A stretch of 64,000 nucleotides of DNA from Ewingella americana (GTDB taxonomy: Bacteria > Pseudomonadota > Gammaproteobacteria > Enterobacterales > Enterobacteriaceae): assembly GCF_006438725.1 (NCBI RefSeq), contig NZ_RCZD01000002.1, positions 497,294 to 561,293 on the forward strand, given 5' to 3'. Position numbers and translations under genes: made by a program. The notes beneath the pieces are model-generated. The model did not search any database and was not told the origin of the DNA. It saw only the letters and a program-made list of their open reading frames with translations. Positions 45,317 through 54,686 of this stretch are shown here, piece by piece. Position 1 is the first letter of the stretch. Each line of letters starts with the position of its first letter.

Positions 45317-45727
45317 ATGCTGACTGGTTTCAATCATCTGACGCTTTCTTGCAGTAACCTTGACCAAAGCATCCGGTTTTACTGCGAACTATTGGGGCTG
45401 AAATTGAATGCCACTTGGGCTGGCGGCGCTTACCTTTCGTTGCCGGGCTTATGGTTGTGCCTGACTAACGAAACCACTAAAACCGCCCTCCCGCAGCCGG
45501 AATATACTCATTATGCTTTTAGCATCAAGAGTGAGAACATCAGCAAATTCAGAGAAATATTACAGGCCGCAGGCGTTACGGAATGGAAGCAGAACCATAG
45601 CGAAGGCGGCTCCTATTATTTTCTCGATCCCGATGGGCATAAACTGGAAGCCCACGATGGCGATTTATCGACTCGTCTGGCGGCATGCAGACTAAAGCCT
45701 TATTCGCAGATGACGATCTACGACTGA
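45317..45727 (+). CDS. fosA: Fosfomycin resistance glutathione transferase FosA
   Basis: A 136-residue VOC-fold metalloenzyme that adds glutathione to fosfomycin. Metal ligands match FosA: His7 (FNHLTLS), His65 (YTHYAFS) and Glu111 (GHKLEAH). The fosfomycin/potassium-site block EWKQNHSEGGSYYFLDPDGHKLE and the ending STRLAACRLKPY are nearly family consensus. Chromosomal fosA genes occur in Klebsiella, Serratia, Enterobacter and related genera; no mobile element flanks this copy, so it looks intrinsic. TTAAAGGAGATAAC gives the ribosome-binding site. Confidence 0.93.
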   Translation: MLTGFNHLTLSCSNLDQSIRFYCELLGLKLNATWAGGAYLSLPGLWLCLTNETTKTALPQPEYTHYAFSIKSENISKFREILQAAGVTEWKQNHSEGGSYYFLDPDGHKLEAHDGDLSTRLAACRLKPYSQMTIYD

Positions 45728-45732
45728 CTGGG

Positions 45733-46851
45733 TTATTCGCTTTCGGTTTTCTTCTCATGTGCCAGCAATGCCTGTTTGCGCTCAACCCCCCAGCGATAGC
45801 CGGAAATCTGCCCGTCATTTTTCACCACCCGGTGACAGGGAATAGCCACCGCCAGTAAATTGGCGGCACAGGCGCCCGCCACTGCGCGAACTGCTGTCGG
45901 AGCCCCCATATTCTGCGCTATCTGCGAATAACTGGCCGTCGTGCCGAAGGGAATTTCACGTAATGCCTGCCAGACACGCTGCTGAAAAGCGGTGCCGCGA
46001 ATGTCCAAAGGCAGATCTAACCCTTTTTGTGGCGCATCGACGAACCCGATGATTGTTGCCATCCGTTGCTCAAAATCTGGGTTTGCGCCCTGTAAAACTG
46101 CATGGTGGAAACTGTCCTGCAATTGTTGAATCAATCGCTCCGGGTCATCGCCCAACAAAATGGCACAGATCCCCCGCGAACTTTCGGCGACTAAAATATT
46201 GCCTAAAGAGCATTTCCCGATAGCAAACCACACCTCAACGCCGCGTCCGCCAGACCGGAAGGCATTAGGCGTCATGCCCAGCACAGCAGGTGAGTTTTCG
46301 TAAAATCGCCCATCCGAACCATAGCCCGACTGGTAAATCGCCTCAGTGACCGGCACATTCTCCAGCAAGTTTTCACGCATACGACGGGTACGCAGCGCTA
46401 ACCCATACTCTTTCGGCGTGACCCCGGTTTGGGCTTTGAATAAACGATGAAAATAGTAAGGGCTGATACCCACGCTGGTGGCAAGATCATTGAGCGTAAG
46501 AGCCTGATCGGCTTGCTCAATCAGGCGGCAAGCGCGTTCAACTTGCCGTGTATGGTGCTGTACCAGCGAAATCAGCCCCTGACGGCAGCGCTTACAGGGA
46601 CGAAAACCCGCCCGTTCTGCCGCCTCGGCATCGGTAAAAAACACCACATTTTTAGGATTGGGTTGCCGCGAGGCGCAGGACGGCGCGCAGTAAATACCGG
46701 TGGTTTTCACCGCATAAACGAATTGCCCATCGGCGGAGGCATTACAATCCACCACCGCCTGCCAGCGTGGATCATTGTGAGTCTCTGTTAGGGTATTTGA
46801 CGGGTCAATTTGGCCGGACAAGGTTGTCACTGGCATGTTTTTTGCTGACAT
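45733..46851 (-). CDS. ada: Bifunctional DNA repair protein and transcriptional activator Ada
   Basis: A 372-residue Ada. The N-terminal zinc/methyl-phosphotriester domain has C55, C59, C86 and C89 (GIYCAPSC…GFRPCKRC), C55 corresponding to the methyl acceptor. An AraC-type helix-turn-helix (about residues 100-200) includes ISPYYFHRLFKAQTGVTPKEYG. The C-terminal O6-methylguanine methyltransferase has the active-site AIPCHRVV near residue 340. It repairs alkylated DNA and, once methylated, activates the adaptive response. It is convergent with fosA. Confidence 0.96.
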   Translation of the reverse strand: MSAKNMPVTTLSGQIDPSNTLTETHNDPRWQAVVDCNASADGQFVYAVKTTGIYCAPSCASRQPNPKNVVFFTDAEAAERAGFRPCKRCRQGLISLVQHHTRQVERACRLIEQADQALTLNDLATSVGISPYYFHRLFKAQTGVTPKEYGLALRTRRMRENLLENVPVTEAIYQSGYGSDGRFYENSPAVLGMTPNAFRSGGRGVEVWFAIGKCSLGNILVAESSRGICAILLGDDPERLIQQLQDSFHHAVLQGANPDFEQRMATIIGFVDAPQKGLDLPLDIRGTAFQQRVWQALREIPFGTTASYSQIAQNMGAPTAVRAVAGACAANLLAVAIPCHRVVKNDGQISGYRWGVERKQALLAHEKKTESE

Positions 46852-47081
46852 AGCGGAACCTCTTAGGTTTTCAGCGGGTTGAATAACAGCATATCCAGCC
46901 TGGTTTAGCTGCGCCCTCCGGCCCTTGCTTTCTCATTCTGCATCAGCCAGAAGCCGGCGTCATTAGGAGACAAACAATATTCACCCAGGTCACGCCAGCC
47001 CTGATACCTGCCCGGCACTTGCCCACGCAGAGGTTTATCATTATAAATCGTAGATTGTTTGCACCGTACGGAGTGGGTTTT

Positions 47082-47558
47082 ATGTCCTTGAGTATTTTCC
47101 CGGTAGCCCTGATCGATCCCAGATTGACGGCACTGGTCGCCGAACTCGACCACTATCAGTCTGCGCTCTACCCCAATGGCAGCGATTACAGTATGCCACT
47201 GGAAGTGATGGCGAACGCGGTGACCTACCCTTTTCTGGCCGAAACAGAGGGTCAACCGGTGGGCTGCGCCTGCCTCTATCTGGGTAATGATGGGATTGCT
47301 GAAATTAAACGGGTTTATGTTGCACCCAACGGACGTGGCAAGGGCGTGGCCTCCCGGCTTATTCACTCTCTGGAGGACCACGTTCAAACCCTGAAGATTG
47401 CGGCGGTATATCTTGAAACCGGTATCCACCAGCATGACGCCATCAGCTTATACAAAAAACATGGCTTCAGCCTTACCGGGCCCTTTGGCAATTATGCCAA
47501 TGACCCGCTCAGCGTATTTATGGTGAAGACCTTCTCCCCGGCTATTGCGAGCGCTTAA
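47082..47558 (+). CDS. GNAT family N-acetyltransferase
   Basis: A 158-residue acetyltransferase. Motif A is IAEIKRVYVAPNGRGKGVASRLIHSLEDH with the R-G-K-G-V loop, and motif B is LETGIHQHDAISLYKKHGFSLTGPFGNY. A SLYPNGSDYSMP-like segment near the start resembles the YPHGSD… group of small GNATs. The ATG at 47082 follows ACGGAG; an upstream ATG at 47019 lies in an unconserved stretch. It overlaps by 17 bases the end of the convergent binding-protein gene. Substrate unknown. Confidence 0.86.
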   Translation: MSLSIFPVALIDPRLTALVAELDHYQSALYPNGSDYSMPLEVMANAVTYPFLAETEGQPVGCACLYLGNDGIAEIKRVYVAPNGRGKGVASRLIHSLEDHVQTLKIAAVYLETGIHQHDAISLYKKHGFSLTGPFGNYANDPLSVFMVKTFSPAIASA

Positions 47559-48330
47559 CCGCCATTTCCAGCGAACCGAAATAGTGGGTTTTGATTTTTT
47601 CCCAGGTGCCGTCGGCAATAATTTTCGCCAGCCCCTCGTTAATCAGTTTTTTGGTTTTTTCGTCACCTTGGCGCATGCCGTAGGCTGAACCTATACTAAA
47701 CAGCTTATCGTCACGGACTTCAGGGCCGGTCAGGGCGAAGTCTTTGCCCTCCGGTTTATTGAGGAAACCAAAGGTCACGGCCACGCCTGGACTGAGGGAC
47801 GCATCAAGACGACCGGCGATCAAATCCTGATAAATCGTATCCTGATCGGCATAAGCCACCACGTCCACCCCCTTTGGCAACCAGAATGTATTGGCATACA
47901 TTTCCTGAATTGAACCTTGCTGCACTGCGACGCGCTTACCTTTGAGGGACTCAGGTGTGGGTTGCAGCGGGCTGCCTTTACGCGCTACCAGTTTGGTCGG
48001 AATGTGGAAGACAAAGTCGCTGAAGTCGATCACTTTACGACGTTTTTCTGTTGCGCCCTGCGGCGAGATAAAATCAACTTTCTTGGCCATCAGCGAAGGA
48101 ATTTCGGCGTCAAAGCTGCTGACCACAAACTCACATTTAACCTTCATCTCTTTGCAGATGGCATTGGTAATATCAATTTCGAAACCGCTCGGCGTGCCGT
48201 TGGCGTCACGAAACTGGAAAGGTGGGAAAGCCAGATCGGCGCCCACGCGCAGGGTTTCGCCTTCGGCGTGCACCATCGAACTGCCCATCATCAGGCCAAA
48301 TGCGGCCAAAACCAGTGTTCTCTTGATCAT
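47542..48330 (-). CDS. Periplasmic amino-acid-type ABC binding protein (SBP_bac_3)
   Basis: A 262-residue solute-binding protein with the signal peptide MIKRTLVLAAFGLMMGSSMVHA. The mature protein begins EGETLRVGADLAFPPFQF and has GFEIDITNAIC and FDAEIPSLMAKKVDFISP, the lysine/arginine/ornithine-type pattern. It lies 23 bases after the M20 hydrolase gene on the same strand, and no transport permease or ATPase is near. Uptake of an acylated or peptide-like amino acid processed by the hydrolase is the likely theme, which is inference. Confidence 0.9.
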   Translation of the reverse strand: MIKRTLVLAAFGLMMGSSMVHAEGETLRVGADLAFPPFQFRDANGTPSGFEIDITNAICKEMKVKCEFVVSSFDAEIPSLMAKKVDFISPQGATEKRRKVIDFSDFVFHIPTKLVARKGSPLQPTPESLKGKRVAVQQGSIQEMYANTFWLPKGVDVVAYADQDTIYQDLIAGRLDASLSPGVAVTFGFLNKPEGKDFALTGPEVRDDKLFSIGSAYGMRQGDEKTKKLINEGLAKIIADGTWEKIKTHYFGSLEMAVKRSQ

Positions 48331-48353
48331 TATTGTTCTCTCATTCCCAGGGG

Positions 48354-49541
48354 TTATCTTTGTGACTGCCAGTGTAAAAATTCTTCCCGTACCGCATGCA
48401 GCATGTCGGGGTTTTGACACAGATCGACAGCGGTCATCGCCAGCGCTTTCGCCGCCAGCAACATGGCATCCAGACCGGCTGCAGAACCCGCTGCTTCGGC
48501 AAATTCAGGGGTGTGGGGCAATACATCACCGATGCGTAAATAGGGGTGAATCGCCGCGGTTATTTGGCTGACATTGCCGATATCGGATGAACCAATACCG
48601 CCGCTGAGTGGGGGGGGAACCACGGCCATGCCGAGGGTCTCCAGGTTTTGCTGGAAGTATCCGGCCAGCGTCAGGTTGTTATTTCGCTCGGCGTAAGTCA
48701 GTCCTTCTTCGATTTCCAGCCGTGCACCGCTCATATCTGCTGCCCCCTGCGCGGCGGCGAAAACTTTCTTTTTCACCGAAGCCAGCCCACCGACGGTGTT
48801 GGCGCGCATCAAAAATTTAGCCTCCGCATACGCCGGAACAATATTGGTGGCGCTGCCGCCGTCGGTAATAATGCCGTGGACGCGCACGTCGTCGGTGAAC
48901 AGCTGGCGCAGGGCGTTAATGCCGGTGAAGGTGTGGATCACCGCGTCCAGCGCGCTGATCCCATTTTGTGGAGCAGAGGCCGCATGGGCCGCTTTACCGA
49001 AGAATTTGAAGGTGGCATCGACACAAGCCAGACCGCCACGCGTCACCATGGTTTTATCGCGCGGGTGGAACATCATCACCGCGTCTATGTGGTCGAAAAA
49101 GCCTTTTTCGGCCAGAATAATTTTGCCTCCGCCCTCTTCCTCTGCCGGTGTCCCTATCACCTCGAGCTTGCCGGTCATCGCTGGGAAACCCACCTTTAAC
49201 GCCAGCGCAGCCGCCACCGACGCCGTGCCGATCAGGTTATGGCCGCAGGCGTGTCCTAACCCTTCCAGCGCGTCATATTCCGCCAACATCGCAATGGTCG
49301 GGCCGGGTTTGCCGCTGTCGAAGGTGGCGCGAAATGCCGTTGCCAGTCCGCCAATTTGCTCTTCAATCGTAAAACCGGCGGCACGTAACGGAGCAATCAG
49401 CGCCGCCGACGACATTATCTCTGCAAAACTTAGCTCAGGATTGGCGTGAATCTTCAGCGCCAGCGCGATGAGTGGTGCCGCGTTTTGGTCGACACTGTCG
49501 ATGACCTGCTTTTTTTGATCCGTGGTGGTGCAAAAAGACAT
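48354..49541 (-). CDS. M20-family amidohydrolase (aminoacylase/AbgB-like)
   Basis: A 395-residue metallohydrolase. Metal-site motifs are LAEYDALEGLGHACGHNLIG, GTPAEEEGGGK and MFHPRD, as in the M20D amidohydrolases (AbgB, IAA-amino-acid hydrolases). It probably cleaves an N-acyl amino acid or aminobenzoyl-type amide. The ATG at 49541 follows AGGGAATTAAAA. The LysR gene diverges from it, and the periplasmic binding protein follows it, so the three form a regulated uptake-hydrolysis unit. Confidence 0.9.
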   Translation of the reverse strand: MSFCTTTDQKKQVIDSVDQNAAPLIALALKIHANPELSFAEIMSSAALIAPLRAAGFTIEEQIGGLATAFRATFDSGKPGPTIAMLAEYDALEGLGHACGHNLIGTASVAAALALKVGFPAMTGKLEVIGTPAEEEGGGKIILAEKGFFDHIDAVMMFHPRDKTMVTRGGLACVDATFKFFGKAAHAASAPQNGISALDAVIHTFTGINALRQLFTDDVRVHGIITDGGSATNIVPAYAEAKFLMRANTVGGLASVKKKVFAAAQGAADMSGARLEIEEGLTYAERNNNLTLAGYFQQNLETLGMAVVPPPLSGGIGSSDIGNVSQITAAIHPYLRIGDVLPHTPEFAEAAGSAAGLDAMLLAAKALAMTAVDLCQNPDMLHAVREEFLHWQSQR

Positions 49542-49739
49542 TTTTAATTCCCTGCTCTGGTGCAAAACCAAAAAATATTTTGGCCTGAACGGATAAGTAC
49601 GACGCAACAACTCGCTTTAATGCCTTAGAAATAGGGCTTTTATGGCGTTTGGTCAAATTCAGGCTTTTTATCTGTTGTGCTTTCTTCGCAAAAATTATTT
49701 TATGGGTATAGGTTTTTACACCCAACCCAGAGGGGCGGA

Positions 49740-50609
49740 ATGAACGAGAAAGACTGGCTGATCCTGCGTGCCGTCTGGCAGCACAAAAATATTACCCGCG
49801 CCGCTGAGCAGCTCTATACCTCGCAACCGGCGCTGAGCTATCGCCTGCGGCAGATTGAACGCAAGCTGGCGATCCGGCTGTTTGTGGACGGGCAGAAAGG
49901 GTTGGTGTTCAGCGCGCAAGGAGAATATCTCGCCCAGCACGCGCTGACCGTATTGCGGGATTTACAGCAGCTAAAAATTACCCTGCACAGCATGGATCAG
50001 GGGCAGCAGGGGGAGATTTCCCTCGGCGTGTCGAGCAACTATGCAGCGTATCGCCTGCCCGCATTATTGAGTCAGTTCCGCCAGTCGCACCCAGGGATCC
50101 GCGTGAATCTGATGAGTGGTTTCAGCGAGGAGATATTTCAGAAGTTATTGCGTAATGAGATTGATATGGCGCTGGTCAAAGATGACTTTAACTGGAAAGA
50201 AGGCAAGCATCTGGTTGAAGAGGATGACTATTTTCTGGTGAACCGGCAGGATTTTGATTTTGCCCTGCTGCCACAGATGCCGCAAATCAAGATTCATCAC
50301 GGCGCGCACGTCACGCAGTTAATTGAACGCTGGTGGAACGCCAATTTCTCTCATGCACCCAACATTGCCATGGAAGTGGACAAGCTCGAAGTCTGTCTGG
50401 CGAAGGTGGAACATGGTCTCGGTTACGCCATTGTTGCCACCTATTTGCCGCTGGCTGAGCATCTTTACCGCCGCCCGATCAGCGTTGACGGGCAGACGGT
50501 AAAAAACCGCACCTGGCTGCTGCACCGTCACACACTGAATACCTCGCCAGTAATGCAGGCGTTTATTCATCTGATGCAAACTGCGCAGCACGGCGAGAGC
50601 AGAGGCTGA
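49740..50609 (+). CDS. LysR-family transcriptional regulator
   Basis: A 289-residue regulator. The helix-turn-helix is at residues about 5-60 (WLILRAVWQHKNITRAAEQLYTSQPALSYRLRQIERKLAIRLFVDG), and the effector-binding domain begins near residue 90 with GEISLGVSSNYAAYRLPALLSQFRQ. The ATG at 49740 follows GAGGGGCGGA. Divergence from the M20/binding-protein operon across about 200 bases suggests it controls that operon. The ligand is unknown, probably a substrate of the hydrolase. Confidence 0.93.
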   Translation: MNEKDWLILRAVWQHKNITRAAEQLYTSQPALSYRLRQIERKLAIRLFVDGQKGLVFSAQGEYLAQHALTVLRDLQQLKITLHSMDQGQQGEISLGVSSNYAAYRLPALLSQFRQSHPGIRVNLMSGFSEEIFQKLLRNEIDMALVKDDFNWKEGKHLVEEDDYFLVNRQDFDFALLPQMPQIKIHHGAHVTQLIERWWNANFSHAPNIAMEVDKLEVCLAKVEHGLGYAIVATYLPLAEHLYRRPISVDGQTVKNRTWLLHRHTLNTSPVMQAFIHLMQTAQHGESRG

Positions 50610-50626
50610 TCGTCATAGACTGACAG

Positions 50627-51508
50627 TTAAAGCGTCAGCGTCCCGTCGATCAGCGTGCAGGTATGCCCGCCGATCCACGGCTCGCCGCCGACATACTCTA
50701 CCGCCACACAGCCTAGGCGCTGGCGCAACGTGCCCTGCCGCACCTGATAACTCTCTGCGCTATTTTCGCCATCGGGGAAGCCCTGCATTTTCAGCACCCG
50801 CGCCAGACAAGCGTTGGCACTGCCCGTCACCGGGTCTTCCACCAATACGCCCTGCTCTACCAGCAGCGCCCGCACTTCGTAATCTGCCGGGCCATCTGCT
50901 GCATGCGTGCCAAAAACGGCCACGCCATCCACACCGCAGCCCTGCTGTAATTGCTCGATCGCCTGCATATTGCCCACAATATCCAGACAAGCCTGCGCAC
51001 TTTCCATACGCACCACCAGCCAGCGGATGCCCATATTTACCACCAACGGGATCACATCTGACTGAATCTTGCCGCCCGCCAGTGCCACGGTGAGCAACGG
51101 GCGATGTGCGTCATCGAGCGGAGTGATTTCCGCCGCAGGTGCACTAAATGCCAGCCCACCGTCATCGAGCATTTTGACCGGAACCAGCCCCACGCCGCAC
51201 TCCTGAATCACAAACCCCGGACGTTTGGGCTGCAAACCTGCTTCCAGTAAGGCATGCGCAGTGCCGAGCGTCGGGTGTCCTGCAAAGGGGAATTCAGTAT
51301 CCGGCGTGAAAATACGCACGCGATAGTCTGCCGTTGGGTCCGTTGGCTTGAGAACAAAGGTGGTTTCAGAAAGATTGGTCCAGCGCGCCATGGCCTGCAT
51401 TTCGCCATCGGTAAGACCGTCGGCATCGAGAATAACCGCCAGCGGATTGCCTTTCAGCGGGACAGAGGTGAAGACATCAACTTGTTTAAAACGGCGCATT
51501 TGCGTCAT
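50627..51508 (-). CDS. PhzF-family isomerase
   Basis: A 293-residue protein of the PhzF/diaminopimelate-epimerase fold. Two matching halves are visible: NPLAVILDA…NLSETTFVL (the catalytic Glu is in the SET segment) with FPFAGHPTLGTAHAL, and the second half VEDPVTGSANACLARVLK. PhzF itself isomerises trans-2,3-dihydro-3-hydroxyanthranilate; no phenazine genes are near, so the role here is unknown. It is convergent with the LysR gene and divergent from the monooxygenase. Confidence 0.9.
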   Translation of the reverse strand: MTQMRRFKQVDVFTSVPLKGNPLAVILDADGLTDGEMQAMARWTNLSETTFVLKPTDPTADYRVRIFTPDTEFPFAGHPTLGTAHALLEAGLQPKRPGFVIQECGVGLVPVKMLDDGGLAFSAPAAEITPLDDAHRPLLTVALAGGKIQSDVIPLVVNMGIRWLVVRMESAQACLDIVGNMQAIEQLQQGCGVDGVAVFGTHAADGPADYEVRALLVEQGVLVEDPVTGSANACLARVLKMQGFPDGENSAESYQVRQGTLRQRLGCVAVEYVGGEPWIGGHTCTLIDGTLTL

Positions 51509-51586
51509 GAAAGGTCCTATTTAAAATCCGCTTTGAGGGCATTGTTCTATGATTAAGAAATCATAAAGGGAAAAGGAATTTAAATC

Positions 51587-52867
51587 ATGTCGGCAGTCGA
51601 TTTGATTGGTGTAGGTATCGGTCCGTTTAACCTGAGTCTGGCAGCCCTGGCGAAGGATACCGGCAAAATTCAGAGCGCCTTTTTTGATGCCAACAAAGAG
51701 TTTAGCTGGCACCCAGGCATGCTGTTGCCCACCGCCACCATGCAGACCTATGTCTTACAGGATTTGGTGACCACGGTTGCGCCACGTAGCGCGTTTTCGT
51801 TTATCAATTACCTGGTGGAACAGAAGAAGATCTACCGTTTCCTCGCCACTGAGCAGTTGATCATCAGCCGCGATGAGTTTTCCGATTATCTGCGCTGGGC
51901 CTGCGCGCACATTGATCACCTGCACTTCTCGCAGCCGGTCGATGCCATCGATTTTGATGACGCGAAGCAGGAGTTCATCATTCATACCCAAAAAGGCCTG
52001 CACCGGGCACGCAACATTTGTCTCGGCACCGGCCACGCGCCCTGGGTGCCAAAATCGGCCCGCTCAGCGATGGGCAAAAACTGTTTTCACGCCTCGGAAA
52101 TGGAACTGCGCGAACCGGACTTTACCGGTAAACGGGTGATGGTTGTCGGCGGCGGTCAGAGTGGCGCCGACATTATTCTTAACGCGCTGGATAATCACTG
52201 GGGAGCGTTCGCCGAACTGAGCTGGCTGTCGCGCAGACCGAACTTTCAGCCGCTGGATGAGTCGATTTTTACCAACGAATATTTCACCCCTGAGTACGTC
52301 AATTACTTCTATACCCTGCCGGAAGAGATCCGTGAGCAGGAGATAAAAACCCAGAAACTGCCCTCCGATGGCATCAGCTATCACACGCTGGAAGCCATTT
52401 ACAAACAGCTTTACCACCGCTTTGACGTGCTACATCAGCCGCGCAACGTACGTTTGTTGCCGCACCGCGCGCTGGACAACATAAAGGACGAAGCCGACGG
52501 CAGCTACCGTTTACAGGCGCTGCACGGGCTGGAGAATTGCGAAGAGCACTTCGAGGCCGACATGGTTATTCTCGCGACGGGTTACCGGCCGGGCCTGCCG
52601 GATTATCTGGAGCCGCTGCTGGACCGCATCCCTTACGATCGCGAACAACATTTGCCGCTGCGCCCCAACTTTAACCTCGAGTGGGAAGGCCCGGCGAACA
52701 ACCGTATTTATGCGGTCAACGCCGGTATTCATAGCCACGGCAGCGCCGAGGGACAACTGACGCTGACGGCCTGGCGGTCGGCAAAAATCCTCAACCATCT
52801 GCTGGGCGAAGATCATTACGATCTCAGCCCAGGCCCGTCGCTGGTGCAATGGTGGAGCGGCGATTAG
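51587..52867 (+). CDS. Lysine/ornithine/diamine N-monooxygenase (siderophore type)
   Basis: A 426-residue flavoprotein of the IucD/PvdA/AlcA family. The FAD site is VDLIGVGIGPFNLSLAALA at the N-terminus, the substrate segment SWHPGMLLPTATMQTYVLQDLVTTVAPRSAFSFINYL, the NADPH site VMVVGGGQSGADIIL near residue 185 and the C-terminal ATGYRPGLPDYL plus IYAVNAGIHSHGSAEGQL. It hydroxylates a primary amine, the first step in hydroxamate siderophores such as aerobactin, desferrioxamine or putrebactin. No synthetase, exporter or receptor gene is adjacent. Its last four bases overlap the end of the convergent CYTH gene. Confidence 0.9.
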   Translation: MSAVDLIGVGIGPFNLSLAALAKDTGKIQSAFFDANKEFSWHPGMLLPTATMQTYVLQDLVTTVAPRSAFSFINYLVEQKKIYRFLATEQLIISRDEFSDYLRWACAHIDHLHFSQPVDAIDFDDAKQEFIIHTQKGLHRARNICLGTGHAPWVPKSARSAMGKNCFHASEMELREPDFTGKRVMVVGGGQSGADIILNALDNHWGAFAELSWLSRRPNFQPLDESIFTNEYFTPEYVNYFYTLPEEIREQEIKTQKLPSDGISYHTLEAIYKQLYHRFDVLHQPRNVRLLPHRALDNIKDEADGSYRLQALHGLENCEEHFEADMVILATGYRPGLPDYLEPLLDRIPYDREQHLPLRPNFNLEWEGPANNRIYAVNAGIHSHGSAEGQLTLTAWRSAKILNHLLGEDHYDLSPGPSLVQWWSGD

Positions 52868-53397
52868 TCCGCCCTGGTGTGCTTTCCTTTCGCATTGAGT
52901 AAATCCACATAGGCCTGATCGATCAGCTCCTGACGGTCTATGTGTAATTTCTCCAGCAGATCTTCCGCTATCGCGATGCCCTGCTCAGGCGTTTCGTTAT
53001 CGGCCAGCACCACTTCAAATTCCAGATAATCCCCGAGCCCCTTCACGCGATCCAGATGCAGACGGGTCTGCCCCACCATAAACAGGGTACGCTGTTTGAT
53101 TACCCGTCCGGCAGCACCGTAGGCCAGCGTCAGAGTGTTGCGCAAGCCGTCAGGATCGGCCGTTTCGGTGAGCACATAAAAGCTGGGTTTGGGACCGGCC
53201 TGATCCGGGCGCTGATAGAAGATCAGTTCACCGCGATCGGCCGCCAGCGTGCGCAGTTTAAGGCGCCCATGCGGACAGATGAAGAACGTATCATCCTGGT
53301 CGATAAGATCCGGCAGACCTTCGGCCATCAGGCCGATTTTTTCGTACATCGCTGAAAAATCATCAATTCTGGCTTTTATCTCAATATTTCTGGCCAT
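52864..53397 (-). CDS. CYTH-domain protein (class IV adenylate cyclase-like)
   Basis: A 177-residue protein beginning MARNIEIKARI, a CYTH signature in which the first acidic position of E-x-E-x-K is Asn. Further alternating charged strands (GRLKLRT, ELIFYQRPD, HLDRVKGLGDYLEFEVVL) line the triphosphate tunnel. Class IV adenylate cyclases of Yersinia and Aeromonas have this length, but other CYTH proteins are thiamine triphosphatases or polyphosphatases, so activity is not certain. The ATG at 53397 has AAAAGGAAATAGC upstream. Confidence 0.82.
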   Translation of the reverse strand: MARNIEIKARIDDFSAMYEKIGLMAEGLPDLIDQDDTFFICPHGRLKLRTLAADRGELIFYQRPDQAGPKPSFYVLTETADPDGLRNTLTLAYGAAGRVIKQRTLFMVGQTRLHLDRVKGLGDYLEFEVVLADNETPEQGIAIAEDLLEKLHIDRQELIDQAYVDLLNAKGKHTRAD

Positions 53398-53563
53398 GCT
53401 ATTTCCTTTTATACCGCCCATGGATACTGCGTTTTACCCTATCACCATGACGCTAAAGTGGCATCTGCTGATTTGATCTGGGGCGCTAAAACGGCGATAA
53501 AACAACCCGCTTAATGTGTCAGGTGCTAGGCTGGGGATCGGAAATATCATTGAGGGAATAACC

Positions 53564-54523
53564 ATGATACAGAAAGCTGAAACCCGTATTGTCACGCTGA
53601 CTCTGGCACCTTCACTCGACAGCGCGACTATCACGCCGAAAATCTATCCCGAAGGGAAATTGCGCTGCACCGCGCCGGTGTTTGAACCCGGCGGCGGCGG
53701 TATCAACGTGGCGCGTGCCATCGTGCATCTTGGTGGAAAAGCCACGGCATTATTCCCCATCGGCGGCCCGACGGGTGCCCATCTGGCGCAGTTGCTGGAA
53801 CAGGAAGGCATCACCACCGAGACACTGGAAACCGAAGACTGGACACGCCAGAATCTGCATGTCCATACCGAAAACACCGGTGAGCAGTACCGCTTTGTGA
53901 TGCCGGGCGCGAAGCTTACCGCCGCCGAATTCGACGCATTGAGCGTCAAAGTGACGCAGCTTCCGGCGGGTTCTATTTTGGTGGTCAGCGGCAGTTTACC
54001 GCCGGGAACGGAGGTCGCGGCACTGACCGGGCTGCTGCAAAAAGCCAAACTTGCCGGGCTGCACTGTATTCTCGACAGTTCCGGCGATGCGCTGGCCGCC
54101 GGACTGAAACTGGGCGGGCTGGCGCTGGTCAAACCCAATCAGAATGAGCTGGCACAGCTGGTCGGTCATCCGCTGGAAAAACCGGGTGACGTACTCGATG
54201 CAGCGCGCCAAATTATTCGTGACGGCGGTGCTGAACGCGTGGTGGTTTCTCTTGGGCCACAAGGCGCGCTGGCGGTAGATGCCGAACGCTGGTTCCAGGT
54301 GATCCCGCCACCAGTGAAGAAAATGAGCACCGTCGGCGCAGGGGACAGCATGGTCGGCGCGATGACGCTAAAACTGGCAGCGGGTGCAGACCTGCTGGAT
54401 ATTGTGCGCTACGGCGTGGCGGCAGGCAGCGCGGCGACGCTCAACATCGGCACCCGCCTGTGTTCACATACCGATACCCAAGGTATTTACGATTACCTTT
54501 GCCAGCAGACCCCGGCTCACTAG
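53564..54523 (+). CDS. pfkB: 6-phosphofructokinase II (PfkB family)
   Basis: A 319-residue ribokinase-fold kinase (E. coli PfkB 309). Marks are IVTLTLAPSLDSATITPKIYPEGKLRC at the start, GGGGINVARAIVHLGG, and the C-terminal anion-hole motif STVGAGDSMVGAMTLKLA, whose Asp is the catalytic base. It phosphorylates fructose-6-phosphate and, by family precedent, also tagatose-6-phosphate, which would complete the gat pathway. The ATG at 53564 follows GAGGGAATAACC. Confidence 0.93.
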   Translation: MIQKAETRIVTLTLAPSLDSATITPKIYPEGKLRCTAPVFEPGGGGINVARAIVHLGGKATALFPIGGPTGAHLAQLLEQEGITTETLETEDWTRQNLHVHTENTGEQYRFVMPGAKLTAAEFDALSVKVTQLPAGSILVVSGSLPPGTEVAALTGLLQKAKLAGLHCILDSSGDALAAGLKLGGLALVKPNQNELAQLVGHPLEKPGDVLDAARQIIRDGGAERVVVSLGPQGALAVDAERWFQVIPPPVKKMSTVGAGDSMVGAMTLKLAAGADLLDIVRYGVAAGSAATLNIGTRLCSHTDTQGIYDYLCQQTPAH

Positions 54524-54686
54524 CTGGGCGGACGTCCTTCACTTTGCGCCCTGCTATTGCGTCGGGGCGCAAATTCTTCCTCTTTCCCCTTAGGCTTTTC
54601 AGGTGATAACCAGATAAACTCGCCGCATCGGGTGTCGCGCACACCTTTTCCGTCACGCCAGATTAGGCCGGAGGCCAACGTCCAGA

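Noticed and set aside
51509-51586. Fur box upstream of the N-monooxygenase
   Set aside because: The AAATCATAAAG sequence is AT-rich but lacks GATAAT/ATTATC repeats; not supported.
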